Below, piece by piece: positions 10,978 through 19,709 of a DNA stretch of 20,196 nucleotides (position 1 is the stretch's first letter; every line of letters starts with the position of its first letter). The notes below the pieces were generated by a model. The model did not search any database. It worked only from the letters and a program-made list of their open reading frames with translations, and was not told the origin of the DNA. A program made the translations under genes and the position numbers. The DNA comes from SBBG01 sp033717875 (lineage in GTDB: Bacteria; Pseudomonadota; Gammaproteobacteria; Ga0077554; Ga007554). The stretch is taken from assembly GCA_033717875.1 (NCBI GenBank), contig JADDKJ010000052.1:1-20196 (forward strand). Direction: 5' to 3'.

Positions 10978-12212
10978 CTTGCATTCTCCGATGGCGACGC
11001 CCGGCGGCGTACTGTCAGGAGCCCGATCACAGCGACGGTGGCGAAGCCGGCGCCGGCCAGGAACGTGGCCGAGGGGCCGATGGCGCTCCACAGCGCGCCC
11101 GCGATCACGCTCGCGAGCAACAGCGCGCCGCCGCTGGCGAGATTGAAAATGCCGAAGCCGGTGCCGCGCAGATCCACCGGTGTCGTGTCCGCCACCAGTT
11201 TCGACAGCAAGCCCTGGGTGAAGGCCATGTGCAAACCCCACAGCGCCGCACCGGCGAAGACGGTCAGTGCGTCGGTTGCAACGGCCAGCAGCATATCGGC
11301 GGCAATGAGCAACACGAGCCCGATCAGCAGCAAGGTACGCTGACGAAAACGGTCGGCGGCGGCGCCGGCGGGGTAGGCCGCCCCGGCGTAAAACACATTC
11401 ATCACGACCATGACAACGGGCACGTAACCGAGCGCGAGCCCGATATCCTCCGCCCGCAACACCAGAAAGGCCTCGCTGAAACGCGCGAGCGTGAAAACGG
11501 CGCCCAGCAGAACCACCAGCCAGTAGTGCAGCGGCAGGCGCCGGGCGTCGCGCAGGGTGAGCGGCACCTTGGCCTGCCCGACCGTCGGCGCGATCGAAGG
11601 TTCGCGCACGTAGATCATGAGCAACGCCACGGCGATGAAGGCCGGCACCACGGCGATCCACATCACTGCACGGATGTCGTCGGCGAGCCAGATCATGAAA
11701 GCCATCGCCAGCAGCGGGCCGAGCAGGGCGCCGACCGAATCGAGCGCCTGGCGCAGGCCGTAGGCCGCACCACGCAATGGCGCCGGCGTGATGTCGGCCA
11801 CCAGCGCATCACGCGGCGCGCCGCGGATGCCCTTGCCGACGCGGTCGATAAACCGCGCCGTGAACACCCAGCCGATCGACCCGGCCAGCGGGAAGATCGG
11901 CTTGGTGAAGGCCGCGAGCCCATAGCCGAGGATCATCAGGAACTTGCGCTTGCCGAGGTAATCGCTCAGCGCCCCCGAGAACACCTTCAACACCGCCGCC
12001 GTCGCCTCCGCAACGCCCTCGATGACGCCGACGGTCACCATCGACGCACCCAGCACCGTGACCATGAAGATCGGCAACAGGCTGTGGATCATCTCGGAAG
12101 AAATGTCCATGAACAGCGAGCCGAAGCCCAATGCCCAGATGCCGGCCGGCAACGCGCGCCATGCAGTCAGGGTGCGGCGCGATGGTGGGTCGTTCGAAGT
12201 GCGTGGACTCAT
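10974..12212 (-). CDS. MFS transporter
   Basis: 412-residue inner-membrane major facilitator with about 12 hydrophobic segments. Motif A is visible between helices 2 and 3 (GALSDYLGKRKFLMILGYG), and RFIDRVGKGIRGAPRDALVADIT follows helix 4, a signature of one bacterial MFS subgroup often annotated as drug or unknown-substrate exporter. The second half begins near PLTLRDARRLPLHYW. Its stop overlaps the start of the P-type ATPase (ATGA), so the two are translationally coupled and probably cooperate, for example in metal or ion handling; that is inference. No strong Shine-Dalgarno is seen before the ATG at 12212. The protease gene ends 30 bp upstream on the same strand. Confidence 0.9.
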
Positions 12213-12242
12213 GCCAGCGATTGACTCAATGCAATGACATCG

Positions 12243-14795
12243 CTACTCACTTCCCCTCGCATAGCGAACAGCTTCGGCGCGCAGCCCTTCCGCCGTGAGC
12301 ACCAGCCGTGGCAGGTCGAGGCCGCATCCGGGGCGGAGGGTGAGTTTGCCCCGGCCAACGCCGGCCCTCCGCACAGTGAATGTCTGTTGCACGTCGGGCA
12401 CGATGGTGAGAGAGAAAACCCCGTCCCTGTTGGTTATGGCCGATGCCTCCCGAGGATAGAAAGCGGCTTTTCCCGGCGCGACCAGTGTGGTGGATAGGCG
12501 TGCTCCGGCGACAGAACGGCCATTGGCATCGACCACCTCGCCGAAGACGCGGCAGGGCCGTGGCACGTAGGTGCGCACCGTGACGCCGCCGATCAGCCGC
12601 CGTTCTCCGTCCTTGGGCGTGGCGTACACCGCCACGTTGCAATTCGCCTGGCGGCCGGGGCGGGTGCCGGCGGGGGCGTTGAAGGTAACCTTGATGTTCC
12701 GCGCGCAATCGGTGAACGGGTCCAGCGCGAAAGCGGCATCGCTGACCGTACAGCGCCAGCCGGGGCGATCGGAAACCGCCTTGATCTCGAATCGCGCGGG
12801 CGTCATGAGCGAATTCTCGACACGGACATTGTATACCGAGGGGCTGATCATGATATTGCGTTGCGTGACATTGTTGGTGTAATCCGCGTCGAGCCCATAC
12901 GCGATCGAGATCTGGACACATTGATGGTCTGAAAATGCCGGCGTCCACGCCATGTTCTCGGTAACGGTATCGTGGGCATTGATGGTGATTTGTTTTGTGC
13001 CGAGGTGGTGGAATTGATTATTCCCGGCGGCAAAATTGTATACGCCGAAATTCACCAGGATCGTGACAGGGGTGTTGCCGGGATTTTCTATCTTGACGTT
13101 GATCTGATTGGGGACGCCGGCCTTGGCCGGCGTGTTCGTCGTTATGTCGACCTGATTATTCCACGCCGGATCGTTGCTCTTGAGCGGGCAGGGCTGGCCC
13201 GCGGCGCCGCCACTCTGGCAATTGGGAAAACGCACATCGGTGGATTGCGCCATCGCACCTTGCAGCGCCGCGCCGACGTTCAACAAACCCCAGCCCAGCG
13301 CCGTGTCCCAATTGCCCGTCGTGGATGAATAGGGAGTATTGCGTGAATTGTCGGCGAACATAATCAGCAACTGTTTCAGGCTGTCGGGCGACATGGCGGG
13401 GAATTTCTGCAACACCAGGGCTGCGGCCCCCGATGTCATCGCCGCAGCGGGAGATGTTCCCTGAATTGCCATGAGCGTGGTGGTGCTCAGGTTCTGCCCC
13501 GGGGCGGAGAGATCGGGTTTCAGCGCCAGCAGATTTGGCGACACGAGACTGAAGTCCTTGCGCGGACCGATGAGATAGTTGCTCCAATGCGTGTCGTCGC
13601 CGCGTGTCACCGTGTCCTTGTCATCCGTGGCATTGACGCTGATGGCGAACGAGGCCGAAGCGGGCGGCTTGGTGATCCTGGCGCCTGACGAAGACGCCGG
13701 GCATGACGCCGTACTGGTATTATTGGCATTGGCATAGGAGGCCACCACCACCAACCCCAGCGCCGAAAGATAATTGGCCTGCTGCGACAACGCGTCCGTG
13801 CCGTCATCATCGACGCAGCGCGAGAAAGACAGGTTGACGACGCGAATCTTGAATTTCTGGGCATTGATGCCAACCCAGTCCACCGCCTTGGCGGTAAAGG
13901 CGGGGTCGCAATTGTATTGATTAGAAGAACCAGAAGAAGTGGTCCCGCAACGGTTCACATCAATAAGACCTGCGGCCGGCGCAATCCCGGCGCAGTTGGC
14001 CGCGGGGCCGCCGCCGGGATTTCTGCACGTCTGGCCGGCAACACTTCGCCCCAGCGCCATCACGGCCATGGTGGTGCCATGATTGCCGACGTTGTCCGTT
14101 GGATTCCTCAATCCGTTTCCCGAATCAGTGCTGTCCCAGGCATCGTATCCGGCAACGAATGCAGAGGAGGGGAGTGTATTCAAGGTGCCATCATTGACGC
14201 CTGTATCGACGATGGCGATATTGATCCCGCTTCCGTTCAGGCCCATGTCCTGCGCCGACTGGTTCGGGTATTGGGCGCTGCTATGCGCTTGAATGGCGCG
14301 GGAGGCAACGTCCAGCTCCAGGGTCTCCGGTATCTGCCATTCGATCATCGCCACCTCGGGCCGCGCGGCGAGTGCTGGCAAGTCGGCAATTGGAACATCG
14401 TTGAGGAAGACGAAACTGACCAGCTTGCCTACATAGGCTACCTTTCCGTACCTGGAAAAAATTTCCTGCACCTGCACCGGAGGCAGGCAACGGTTTAGCG
14501 CGAGAATGATATTCGTGCGATCTTTGGGGCCAAAGCGCGCCTCGATTTCGTCATCGATGAAATTGCGATTCTGATCGCGAATCCAGCTCAGATGCTTGTG
14601 TTGACCGATTAAGGCCGGGTTGGCATGTGATTTGATGACCTGTTGCCAGGACAGCGGTGTATAGGCTGTCGCGTGCGACGGGGCGCCTGCGAGGATGAAT
14701 AGCAGCGCCGGGAAAACGAGGATGGTTATTCTGACAAGCTTTTGATTCATCCCCAGCCAGTGAATCAATTGCGAAGACAGCTTCTTGGTTTTCAT
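12243..14795 (-). CDS. Secreted S8 (subtilisin-like) serine peptidase with C-terminal beta domains
   Basis: 850 residues. A signal sequence ends near SHATA (about residue 44). Next come a loop DQNRNFIDDE (74-83) resembling small calcium-binding loops and an I9-like pro-region with RPEVAMIEW near 150. The S8 domain has Asp197 (AIVDTGV), His239 (GNHGTTMA) and Ser448 (GTSPAAAMTSG). The oxyanion Asn is probably Asn356 in ASYAN, where most subtilases have GN. C-terminal to it are a CARDB-like segment (about 559-649) and a carboxypeptidase-regulatory-like fold (about 747-835). The ATG at 14795 has GGAGG 6 nt upstream; the in-frame ATG at 14750 (MNQKLV) is a possible shorter start. No membrane anchor is seen at the C-terminus, so it is likely periplasmic or secreted. 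Confidence 0.9.
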   Translation of the reverse strand: MKTKKLSSQLIHWLGMNQKLVRITILVFPALLFILAGAPSHATAYTPLSWQQVIKSHANPALIGQHKHLSWIRDQNRNFIDDEIEARFGPKDRTNIILALNRCLPPVQVQEIFSRYGKVAYVGKLVSFVFLNDVPIADLPALAARPEVAMIEWQIPETLELDVASRAIQAHSSAQYPNQSAQDMGLNGSGINIAIVDTGVNDGTLNTLPSSAFVAGYDAWDSTDSGNGLRNPTDNVGNHGTTMAVMALGRSVAGQTCRNPGGGPAANCAGIAPAAGLIDVNRCGTTSSGSSNQYNCDPAFTAKAVDWVGINAQKFKIRVVNLSFSRCVDDDGTDALSQQANYLSALGLVVVASYANANNTSTASCPASSSGARITKPPASASFAISVNATDDKDTVTRGDDTHWSNYLIGPRKDFSLVSPNLLALKPDLSAPGQNLSTTTLMAIQGTSPAAAMTSGAAALVLQKFPAMSPDSLKQLLIMFADNSRNTPYSSTTGNWDTALGWGLLNVGAALQGAMAQSTDVRFPNCQSGGAAGQPCPLKSNDPAWNNQVDITTNTPAKAGVPNQINVKIENPGNTPVTILVNFGVYNFAAGNNQFHHLGTKQITINAHDTVTENMAWTPAFSDHQCVQISIAYGLDADYTNNVTQRNIMISPSVYNVRVENSLMTPARFEIKAVSDRPGWRCTVSDAAFALDPFTDCARNIKVTFNAPAGTRPGRQANCNVAVYATPKDGERRLIGGVTVRTYVPRPCRVFGEVVDANGRSVAGARLSTTLVAPGKAAFYPREASAITNRDGVFSLTIVPDVQQTFTVRRAGVGRGKLTLRPGCGLDLPRLVLTAEGLRAEAVRYARGSE
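13186..13193 (+). promoter_or_regulatory. KOPS-type octamer GGGCAGGG
   Basis: Matches GGGNAGGG, the FtsK-orienting sequence of E. coli, and points towards dif. It lies inside the minus-strand protease gene. Confidence 0.4.
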
Positions 14796-14869
14796 GGCGC
14801 GCCTCCATTCGTAGGATTCACAACAAATTTTCTCCAAAACCATTGAATCACATCGAGGCGGGAAGGTCT

Positions 14870-14898
14870 TTGAGCAGGATCAAAGAAACGTATATTAT
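14870..14898 (+). promoter_or_regulatory. Possible hslR promoter
   Basis: TTGAGC (14870-14875) and TATTAT (14893-14898) are separated by 17 bp in the divergent region between the protease and hslR. A start near 14905 would leave a very short leader before the ATG at 14917 and would cut into GAGG at 14904-14907, so either the start codon is 14929 or the true promoter lies elsewhere. Confidence 0.35.
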
Positions 14899-14903
14899 TT
14901 GAA

Positions 14904-14925
14904 GAGGCTCTGAATAATGCCATCC
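14904..14925 (+). repeat. Half copy of the 8210 element end
   Basis: GCTCTGAATAATGCCATCC here (14907-14925) matches GCTCTGAATAATTCCATCC at 8214-8232 with one mismatch. No second inverted end or internal hairpin follows. The repeat supplies the leader and the first codons of hslR as annotated. Confidence 0.55.
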
Positions 14926-15312
14926 ACCATGACCAATAAAACCCGTTTGGACAAATGGCTATGGGCAGCGCGCTTCTTCAAGACGCGCGGCCTGGCGACC
15001 GAGGCTATCGACGGCGGCCATGTTCATGTCAATGGCGCTCGCGTCAAACCATCGCGCACTGTCAATATCGGTGATGAGTTGCGTATCCGCAAGACGGGAC
15101 AAGAGTTCGTCGTCGTGGTGCGCGATATTTCTGATAGCCGTGGTCCGGCGACGGCGGCCAGAACGCTCTACGAAGAAACGCACGCCAGCCTCCAGGCGCG
15201 CGAACAGCAAGCCGCGCAGCAGCGTCTCACGGCGTTGGCCAGCCCGAAACCAGCACATCGCCCCGGCAAACGCGACCGCCGTCACATCATTCGCTTTACC
15301 CGGCAAGGCTAG
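14917..15312 (+). CDS. hslR: S4-domain RNA-binding heat-shock protein (Hsp15 family)
   Basis: 131-residue cytoplasmic protein. Hsp15 binds free 50S subunits carrying a nascent chain after heat stress and helps recycle them. The S4 domain is clear: RLDKWLWAARFFKTRGLATEAIDGGHVHVNGARVKPSRTV, followed by a basic tail (KPAHRPGKRDRRHIIRFTRQG), the usual Hsp15 layout and length. The ATG at 14917 has GAGG 9 nt upstream. The ATG at 14929 (MTNKTRLDKW) lacks a Shine-Dalgarno but gives a more typical N-terminus. The first codons at 14917 lie in a copy of a dispersed repeat end, which makes the downstream start worth considering. Confidence 0.9.
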   Translation: MPSTMTNKTRLDKWLWAARFFKTRGLATEAIDGGHVHVNGARVKPSRTVNIGDELRIRKTGQEFVVVVRDISDSRGPATAARTLYEETHASLQAREQQAAQQRLTALASPKPAHRPGKRDRRHIIRFTRQG

Positions 15313-15400
15313 GACTCCCAACTCGAGAAATCCGCTGGACCAGGTTCCGGGCGGGCGGATCTCTGTTATCCTGAAAACGGCGGCTCAAGAGATATTTCCA

Positions 15401-16129
15401 GTGCTGAACGAAGCGGGCGGACAAGCGGTTGCGGTATTCGAGGCTCGCGGCCTGACCAAGGTGTACCCGATGGGTGAGGTGCAGGTGCAAGCCTTGCGCG
15501 GCGTCGATCTTGATCTCTACCAGGGCGAGTTCGTTGTCCTGCTCGGCCCCTCGGGCAGCGGCAAGTCCACGCTGCTGAATATCCTCGGCGGGCTGGACAC
15601 ACCCACCGACGGCACGGTGCGCTACGGCGAACACGACCTCAGCGTTTACGACGACGCGGCGTTGACACGCTATCGCCGCGAGCATGTGGGATTCGTGTTC
15701 CAGTTCTACAATCTCATCCCCAGCCTCACGGCGCGCGAGAACGTGGCGCTGGTCACGGAAATCGCGCCGCATCCCATGCGTCCGGAAGAGGCGCTGGCCC
15801 TAGTGGGGCTCGCGGACCGCATGGATCACTTCCCGGCGCAGATGTCCGGCGGCGAACAACAGCGTGTAGCCATCGCCCGCGCCATTGCCAAGCGCCCCCA
15901 GGTATTGTTGTGCGATGAACCCACGGGCGCGCTGGATGTGCAAACAGGAGTGCTGGTGCTGGATGCGATCGCGCGCGTCAATCGCGAGCTGGGCACCACC
16001 ACGGTGGTGATCACCCATAATGCGGTGATCGCGGAAATGGCCGATCGCGTAATCCATCTCAGCGACGGATTGGTCGCAAGCGTGCAGCGCAACACCCGCA
16101 AGAAGGCCGCGGCAGAGCTGCGCTGGTGA
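15401..16129 (+). CDS. ABC transporter ATP-binding protein (MacB/DevA-type exporter)
   Basis: 242-residue cytoplasmic ATPase. Walker A GPSGSGKST (49-57), Gln101 in FVFQFYNL, signature MSGGEQQR (148-155), Walker B with Glu173 in LLCDEPTGALD, and His206 in VVITHN are all intact. It belongs to the same broad class as the first operon's ATPase but is clearly a different paralogue. The start is the GTG at 15401; no ATG is available in a suitable place and only a weak AAGAGA lies upstream. A longer reading frame back to 15020 overlaps hslR and is a shadow. The stop overlaps the permease start, and the HlyD gene follows, giving an ATPase-permease-adaptor operon of DevBCA-like composition. The transported substrate is unknown. 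Confidence 0.9.
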   Translation: MLNEAGGQAVAVFEARGLTKVYPMGEVQVQALRGVDLDLYQGEFVVLLGPSGSGKSTLLNILGGLDTPTDGTVRYGEHDLSVYDDAALTRYRREHVGFVFQFYNLIPSLTARENVALVTEIAPHPMRPEEALALVGLADRMDHFPAQMSGGEQQRVAIARAIAKRPQVLLCDEPTGALDVQTGVLVLDAIARVNRELGTTTVVITHNAVIAEMADRVIHLSDGLVASVQRNTRKKAAAELRW

Positions 16130-18498
16130 TGCCGATGCGCGCGATCGACCGCAAGCTGTGGCGTGATCTGTGGCAGATGCGGGGGCAGGCTCTGGCCATC
16201 GCCCTGGTGGTGATGTGCGGCGTGGGCACTTACATCATGTTCCTCACCACCCTGGATGCGTTGCGCGCCACGCAAGACACCTATTACCGCGAGTATCGTT
16301 TCGCCCAGGTGTTTTCTTCCCTCAAGCGCGCCCCGGAGTCATTGCGTCAACGCATTCTCGAAATACCCGGTGTGGATCAGGCGGAGACGCGCGTGGTCGC
16401 CCAGGTCAAGCTGGATATGCCCGATTTTTTCGAGCCGGTGACGGCGCTGATGGTGTCCATTCCTGACAGCGGGCATCTGGGATTGAATGCGCTGTATCTG
16501 CGCCAAGGGCGGCTGGTGGCGCCGGGCAGGGCGGACGAAGTGGTGGCGAGCGCGCCCTTCGCCGAGGCGCACGGCTTGCAGTTGGGCGATCGCTTCCACG
16601 CCATCCTCAATGGCCGGCGCCAGGCGCTGACGCTGGTGGGTACGGCGCTGTCGCCGGAACATGTGCAGCAACTGCGCCCGGGTTCGGTGTTCCCCGACTA
16701 CAAACGCTACGGCGTGTTGTGGATGGGACGGCAGGCCTTGGGGCAGGCTTATGGCCAGCAGGGCGCCTTCAATGACGTGGCGCTGAGCCTGGCCCCGGGA
16801 GGCGATGCGCGGGAGGTGATCGATCGCCTGGATGAGATATTGAAACCCTATGGCGGGTTGGGCGCCATCGAACGCAAAGACCAGCGTTCGCATCGCTTTT
16901 TATCCGAGGAACTCCAGCAGCTTGGCATGTTGGCAAACATGTTCCCGGGTATCTTCATGGGCATTGCCGCGTTCCTCCTCAATGTGGTCATCACCCGCCT
17001 GGTGGGAATGCAGCGCGAGCAGATCGCGACGCTGAAGGCTTTCGGTTATGGCAACGCCGCGGTGCTGGGACACTATCTCAAACTGGTGGCGGTGATCGTC
17101 TGTGCCGGTATCATTAGCGGCGTGGCCCTGGGAGTGTGGCTGGGCAAGTTGTTGGCGGGTATTTATATGGAATTCTACCGCTTCCCCTATCTCAAATTCG
17201 CATTACACCCCGAAGCGGTGGTGCAAGCGGCGCTCATCAGTCTGTTCGCCGCGGCGGCGGGCACGCTATTCGCGGTGTGGCGTGCCGCGGCGCTGCGTCC
17301 GGCGGAGGCCATGCGCCCCGAGCCGCCGGCGCGATACCGGGAAACCTGGGTGGAGCGGCTGGGGCTCAAGCGTTGGCTGTCGCAACCCACGCGCATGATC
17401 GTGCGTCATATCCAACGCCGCCTGGTGAAGTCACTGCTCACCGTCTTGGGCATCGCCTTGGCGGCTGGCACACTCATGACCGGATTTTTTCAACAGGATA
17501 CGATGAATTACATGATCAACGTGCAATACGGCATGTCACAGCGCGAGGACCTCTCCATTACGTTCACGGAACCGACGGCGCGCCGCGCGATGTTCGAATT
17601 GCAGGGGCTGCCGGGGGTAGAGCATGTGGAAGTCTTTCGCGCGGTGCCGGTGCGCCTGCGGCATGGCCATCGCAGCTATCGCACCGTGATCCGCGGCATC
17701 GAGCCGGGCGGCGATATTCAGCGGCTGCTGGATGCGGAGCTGCGTCCGGTGCGGCTGCCCGAGGACGGGGTTCTGCTGACGGATTACCTGGGTTACTTGC
17801 TGGACGTTCGTCCCGGCGACCGCCTTGTCGTCGAGGTGCTGGAGGGCAACCGCCCGGTGCGCGAGGTCACCGTGGTGGGGCTGGTGAAGGAATACATGGG
17901 CGTGTCCGGCTACATGGACCTTGCGGCTCTGAATCGCTTCATGCGCGAGGGGCCGGCCATCTCGGGCGCCTATCTCAGCATCGACAGCGCCTACCTACAG
18001 GAAATTTTTAACACGCTCAAGGGCATGCCGCGCGTCGCCGGTGTCGCACAGAGGGCGCAGGAAATCAGGAATTTCAAGCGCGTCATGAAGGAAACCATGT
18101 TGTTCTTCAGCTATGTCGCCACGGTCTTCTCGATGATCATTGCCTTTGGTGTGGTGTATAACAGCGCGCGTATCGCACTCACCGAGGGCAGCCGCGAACT
18201 GGCGAGTCTGAGAGTGCTGGGCTTCACGCGCGCCGAGATCTCTTACATCCTGCTCGGTGAACTGGGCATCCTGACCCTGCTCGCCATCCCCCTCGGCCTG
18301 TGGCTGGGACGCTGGCTGTGTTTTTACATCGCCATCAATCTACAGAACGATCTGTACCGCGTGCCACTCATTCTGGAGCCCGCCACCTATGCCTTCGCCG
18401 CGGCGGTGGTGTTGATCTCGGCCGTGCTCTCGGCGCTGGTGGTGCGCCGCAAGCTGGATCATCTGGACCTCATCGCCGTCCTCAAAACAAAGGAGTAA
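16129..18498 (+). CDS. ABC transporter permease with two FtsX domains
   Basis: About 789 residues, inner membrane, roughly twice the size of the MacB permease. Helix 1 (ALAIALVVMCGVGTYIMFLTTL, near 20-40) is followed by a periplasmic domain of about 220 residues, then FtsX domain 1 (MFPGIFMGIAAFLLNVVITRLVGMQREQIATLKAFGYG and two more helices). A second unit begins with SLLTVLGIALAAGTLMTGFF, has a second periplasmic domain, and ends in FtsX domain 2 (MIIAFGVVYNSARIALTEGSRELASLRVLGFTR) and helices to residue 780. This duplicated layout fits large exporters or lipid/lipoprotein-type transporters. The ATG at 16129 overlaps the ATPase stop by one base (TGATG); GTG at 16126 and ATG at 16135 are alternatives. 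Confidence 0.9.
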   Translation: MPMRAIDRKLWRDLWQMRGQALAIALVVMCGVGTYIMFLTTLDALRATQDTYYREYRFAQVFSSLKRAPESLRQRILEIPGVDQAETRVVAQVKLDMPDFFEPVTALMVSIPDSGHLGLNALYLRQGRLVAPGRADEVVASAPFAEAHGLQLGDRFHAILNGRRQALTLVGTALSPEHVQQLRPGSVFPDYKRYGVLWMGRQALGQAYGQQGAFNDVALSLAPGGDAREVIDRLDEILKPYGGLGAIERKDQRSHRFLSEELQQLGMLANMFPGIFMGIAAFLLNVVITRLVGMQREQIATLKAFGYGNAAVLGHYLKLVAVIVCAGIISGVALGVWLGKLLAGIYMEFYRFPYLKFALHPEAVVQAALISLFAAAAGTLFAVWRAAALRPAEAMRPEPPARYRETWVERLGLKRWLSQPTRMIVRHIQRRLVKSLLTVLGIALAAGTLMTGFFQQDTMNYMINVQYGMSQREDLSITFTEPTARRAMFELQGLPGVEHVEVFRAVPVRLRHGHRSYRTVIRGIEPGGDIQRLLDAELRPVRLPEDGVLLTDYLGYLLDVRPGDRLVVEVLEGNRPVREVTVVGLVKEYMGVSGYMDLAALNRFMREGPAISGAYLSIDSAYLQEIFNTLKGMPRVAGVAQRAQEIRNFKRVMKETMLFFSYVATVFSMIIAFGVVYNSARIALTEGSRELASLRVLGFTRAEISYILLGELGILTLLAIPLGLWLGRWLCFYIAINLQNDLYRVPLILEPATYAFAAAVVLISAVLSALVVRRKLDHLDLIAVLKTKE
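16524..16531 (+). promoter_or_regulatory. KOPS-type octamer GGGCAGGG
   Basis: Matches GGGNAGGG and points towards dif. It lies inside the FtsX permease gene. Confidence 0.4.
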
Positions 18499-18503
18499 CC
18501 AGA

Positions 18504-19709
18504 ATGAGCACCCAAGTACAGTGGCGCAGACGCATCGTGCTGGCGCTGATCGCGCTCGCCATTCTGTCCGCTTTGGCCTATGGCTTCAGAACCCAGCCGG
18601 TGGCGGTGGATATGGCAACGGCCGTGCGCCAGCCCTTACGGGTGACGGTGGAGCAGGAGGGCAAGACCCGCGTCGTGGACCGTTATGTGGTTTCGGCGCC
18701 GGTGGCGGGATATGTGCGGCGCATCCAGTTCGATGTCGGCGACACCGTGCGGCAGGGCCAAACCCTGATATGGCTGGAACCTCGGCGCGCCGAGGTGCTG
18801 GATGTCCGGCGCCGCGCGCAAGCCCAGGCCCAGGTGGCGGCGGCTCAAGCCAATCTCGGTGCTGCCCGGCAACGCGTGCAGGCTGCCGAGGCCGACGCCG
18901 GCCTGGCACAGACGGAATTGCTGCGTGTGCGTGCGCTGCGCGCCGGCCGGCACGTCAGCCAGGATGAAGAGGACCGTGCCACAGCGGTGAACCAGCGTGC
19001 CGCGGCGGAATTGCGTTCGGCGCAATTCGCGGTGGAAGTGGCGCGACACGAACTGGAAGCGACGCGCACGGCCCTGCAATACGCCGCTGCCGCATCTGCC
19101 GACGGGGCGCTGGAGCCCGTGACAGTGCGGGCATCGGTGACGGGGAGGGTGCTCAAGATCCCGCGCAAGAGCGAAGGCGCGGTGGAGATGGGACAACCCC
19201 TGGTTGAAGTGGGCGATCCTCGCGCCCTGGAAGTGGAGATCGATGTGCTTTCCGCCGACGCGGTACGCATCCGCGCCGGCACCCGCGTCCTGTTCGAGCG
19301 CTGGGGCGGCTCGGCGCCGCTGGAAGGCGTCGTACGAATCGTCGAACCGACAGGCTTCACCAAGGTTTCGGCCCTGGGGGTGGAGGAACAACGGGTGTGG
19401 GTGATCGCCGATCTTGTTTCGCCCCCCGCGCAATGGGAACATCTGGGCGACGGTTACCGCGTGGAAGCAAATTTCATCCTGTGGGAGGGCAAGGATGTCC
19501 TACAAATCCCCGCCAGCGCCCTGTTTCGCGATGGCGCGGGCTGGGCGGTATTCACAATGCGGCAGGGCAAGGCCATCAAGCGCGCCGTGCAGATCGGCCA
19601 ACGCAACGGGCTACGCGCACAGATCCTCGACGGCCTTGGCGAAGGCGAGCAGGTGATCGTCCATCCCGACGACCAGGTGCGGGATGGTGTGAAGGTGGAG
19701 GCGCGATAG
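18504..19709 (+). CDS. HlyD-family periplasmic adaptor
   Basis: 401 residues. An N-terminal anchor (RRIVLALIALAILSALAYGF, about 9-28) is followed by a lipoyl half (YVVSAPVAGYVRRIQFDVGDTVRQG), a long Ala/Gln/Arg-rich coiled-coil hairpin (about 95-190), the second lipoyl half (VTVRASVTGRVLKIPRKSEGAVEMG), and barrel segments ending VIVHPDDQVRDGVKVEAR. AGGAG at 18491-18495 supports the ATG at 18504, 5 nt after the permease stop. It should couple this ABC transporter to an outer-membrane channel; none is encoded in this operon, so it may share the TolC encoded at 1788-3254 or another one. The C-terminus looks complete although a truncated antitoxin frame begins directly after the stop. Confidence 0.92.
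   Translation: MSTQVQWRRRIVLALIALAILSALAYGFRTQPVAVDMATAVRQPLRVTVEQEGKTRVVDRYVVSAPVAGYVRRIQFDVGDTVRQGQTLIWLEPRRAEVLDVRRRAQAQAQVAAAQANLGAARQRVQAAEADAGLAQTELLRVRALRAGRHVSQDEEDRATAVNQRAAAELRSAQFAVEVARHELEATRTALQYAAAASADGALEPVTVRASVTGRVLKIPRKSEGAVEMGQPLVEVGDPRALEVEIDVLSADAVRIRAGTRVLFERWGGSAPLEGVVRIVEPTGFTKVSALGVEEQRVWVIADLVSPPAQWEHLGDGYRVEANFILWEGKDVLQIPASALFRDGAGWAVFTMRQGKAIKRAVQIGQRNGLRAQILDGLGEGEQVIVHPDDQVRDGVKVEAR
19142..19149 (+). promoter_or_regulatory. KOPS-type octamer GGGGAGGG
   Basis: Matches GGGNAGGG, points towards dif and lies about 0.8 kb from it, inside the HlyD gene. Confidence 0.4.

Noticed and set aside
10978..11661. N-terminal extension of the P-type ATPase frame
   Set aside because: It lies entirely inside the MFS gene in another frame, is Arg/Ala-rich nonsense, and the ATG at 10977 has a Shine-Dalgarno and the usual N-terminus of the family.
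14889..14904. Second dif-like core (GTATATTAT) before hslR
   Set aside because: Only nine bases match; the XerC arm and the end of the XerD arm are absent. It is better read as promoter AT-rich DNA.
15020..15400. Upstream extension of the second ABC ATPase
   Set aside because: It overlaps hslR in another frame; the ATPase domain begins near 15430 and the GTG at 15401 is a sufficient start.
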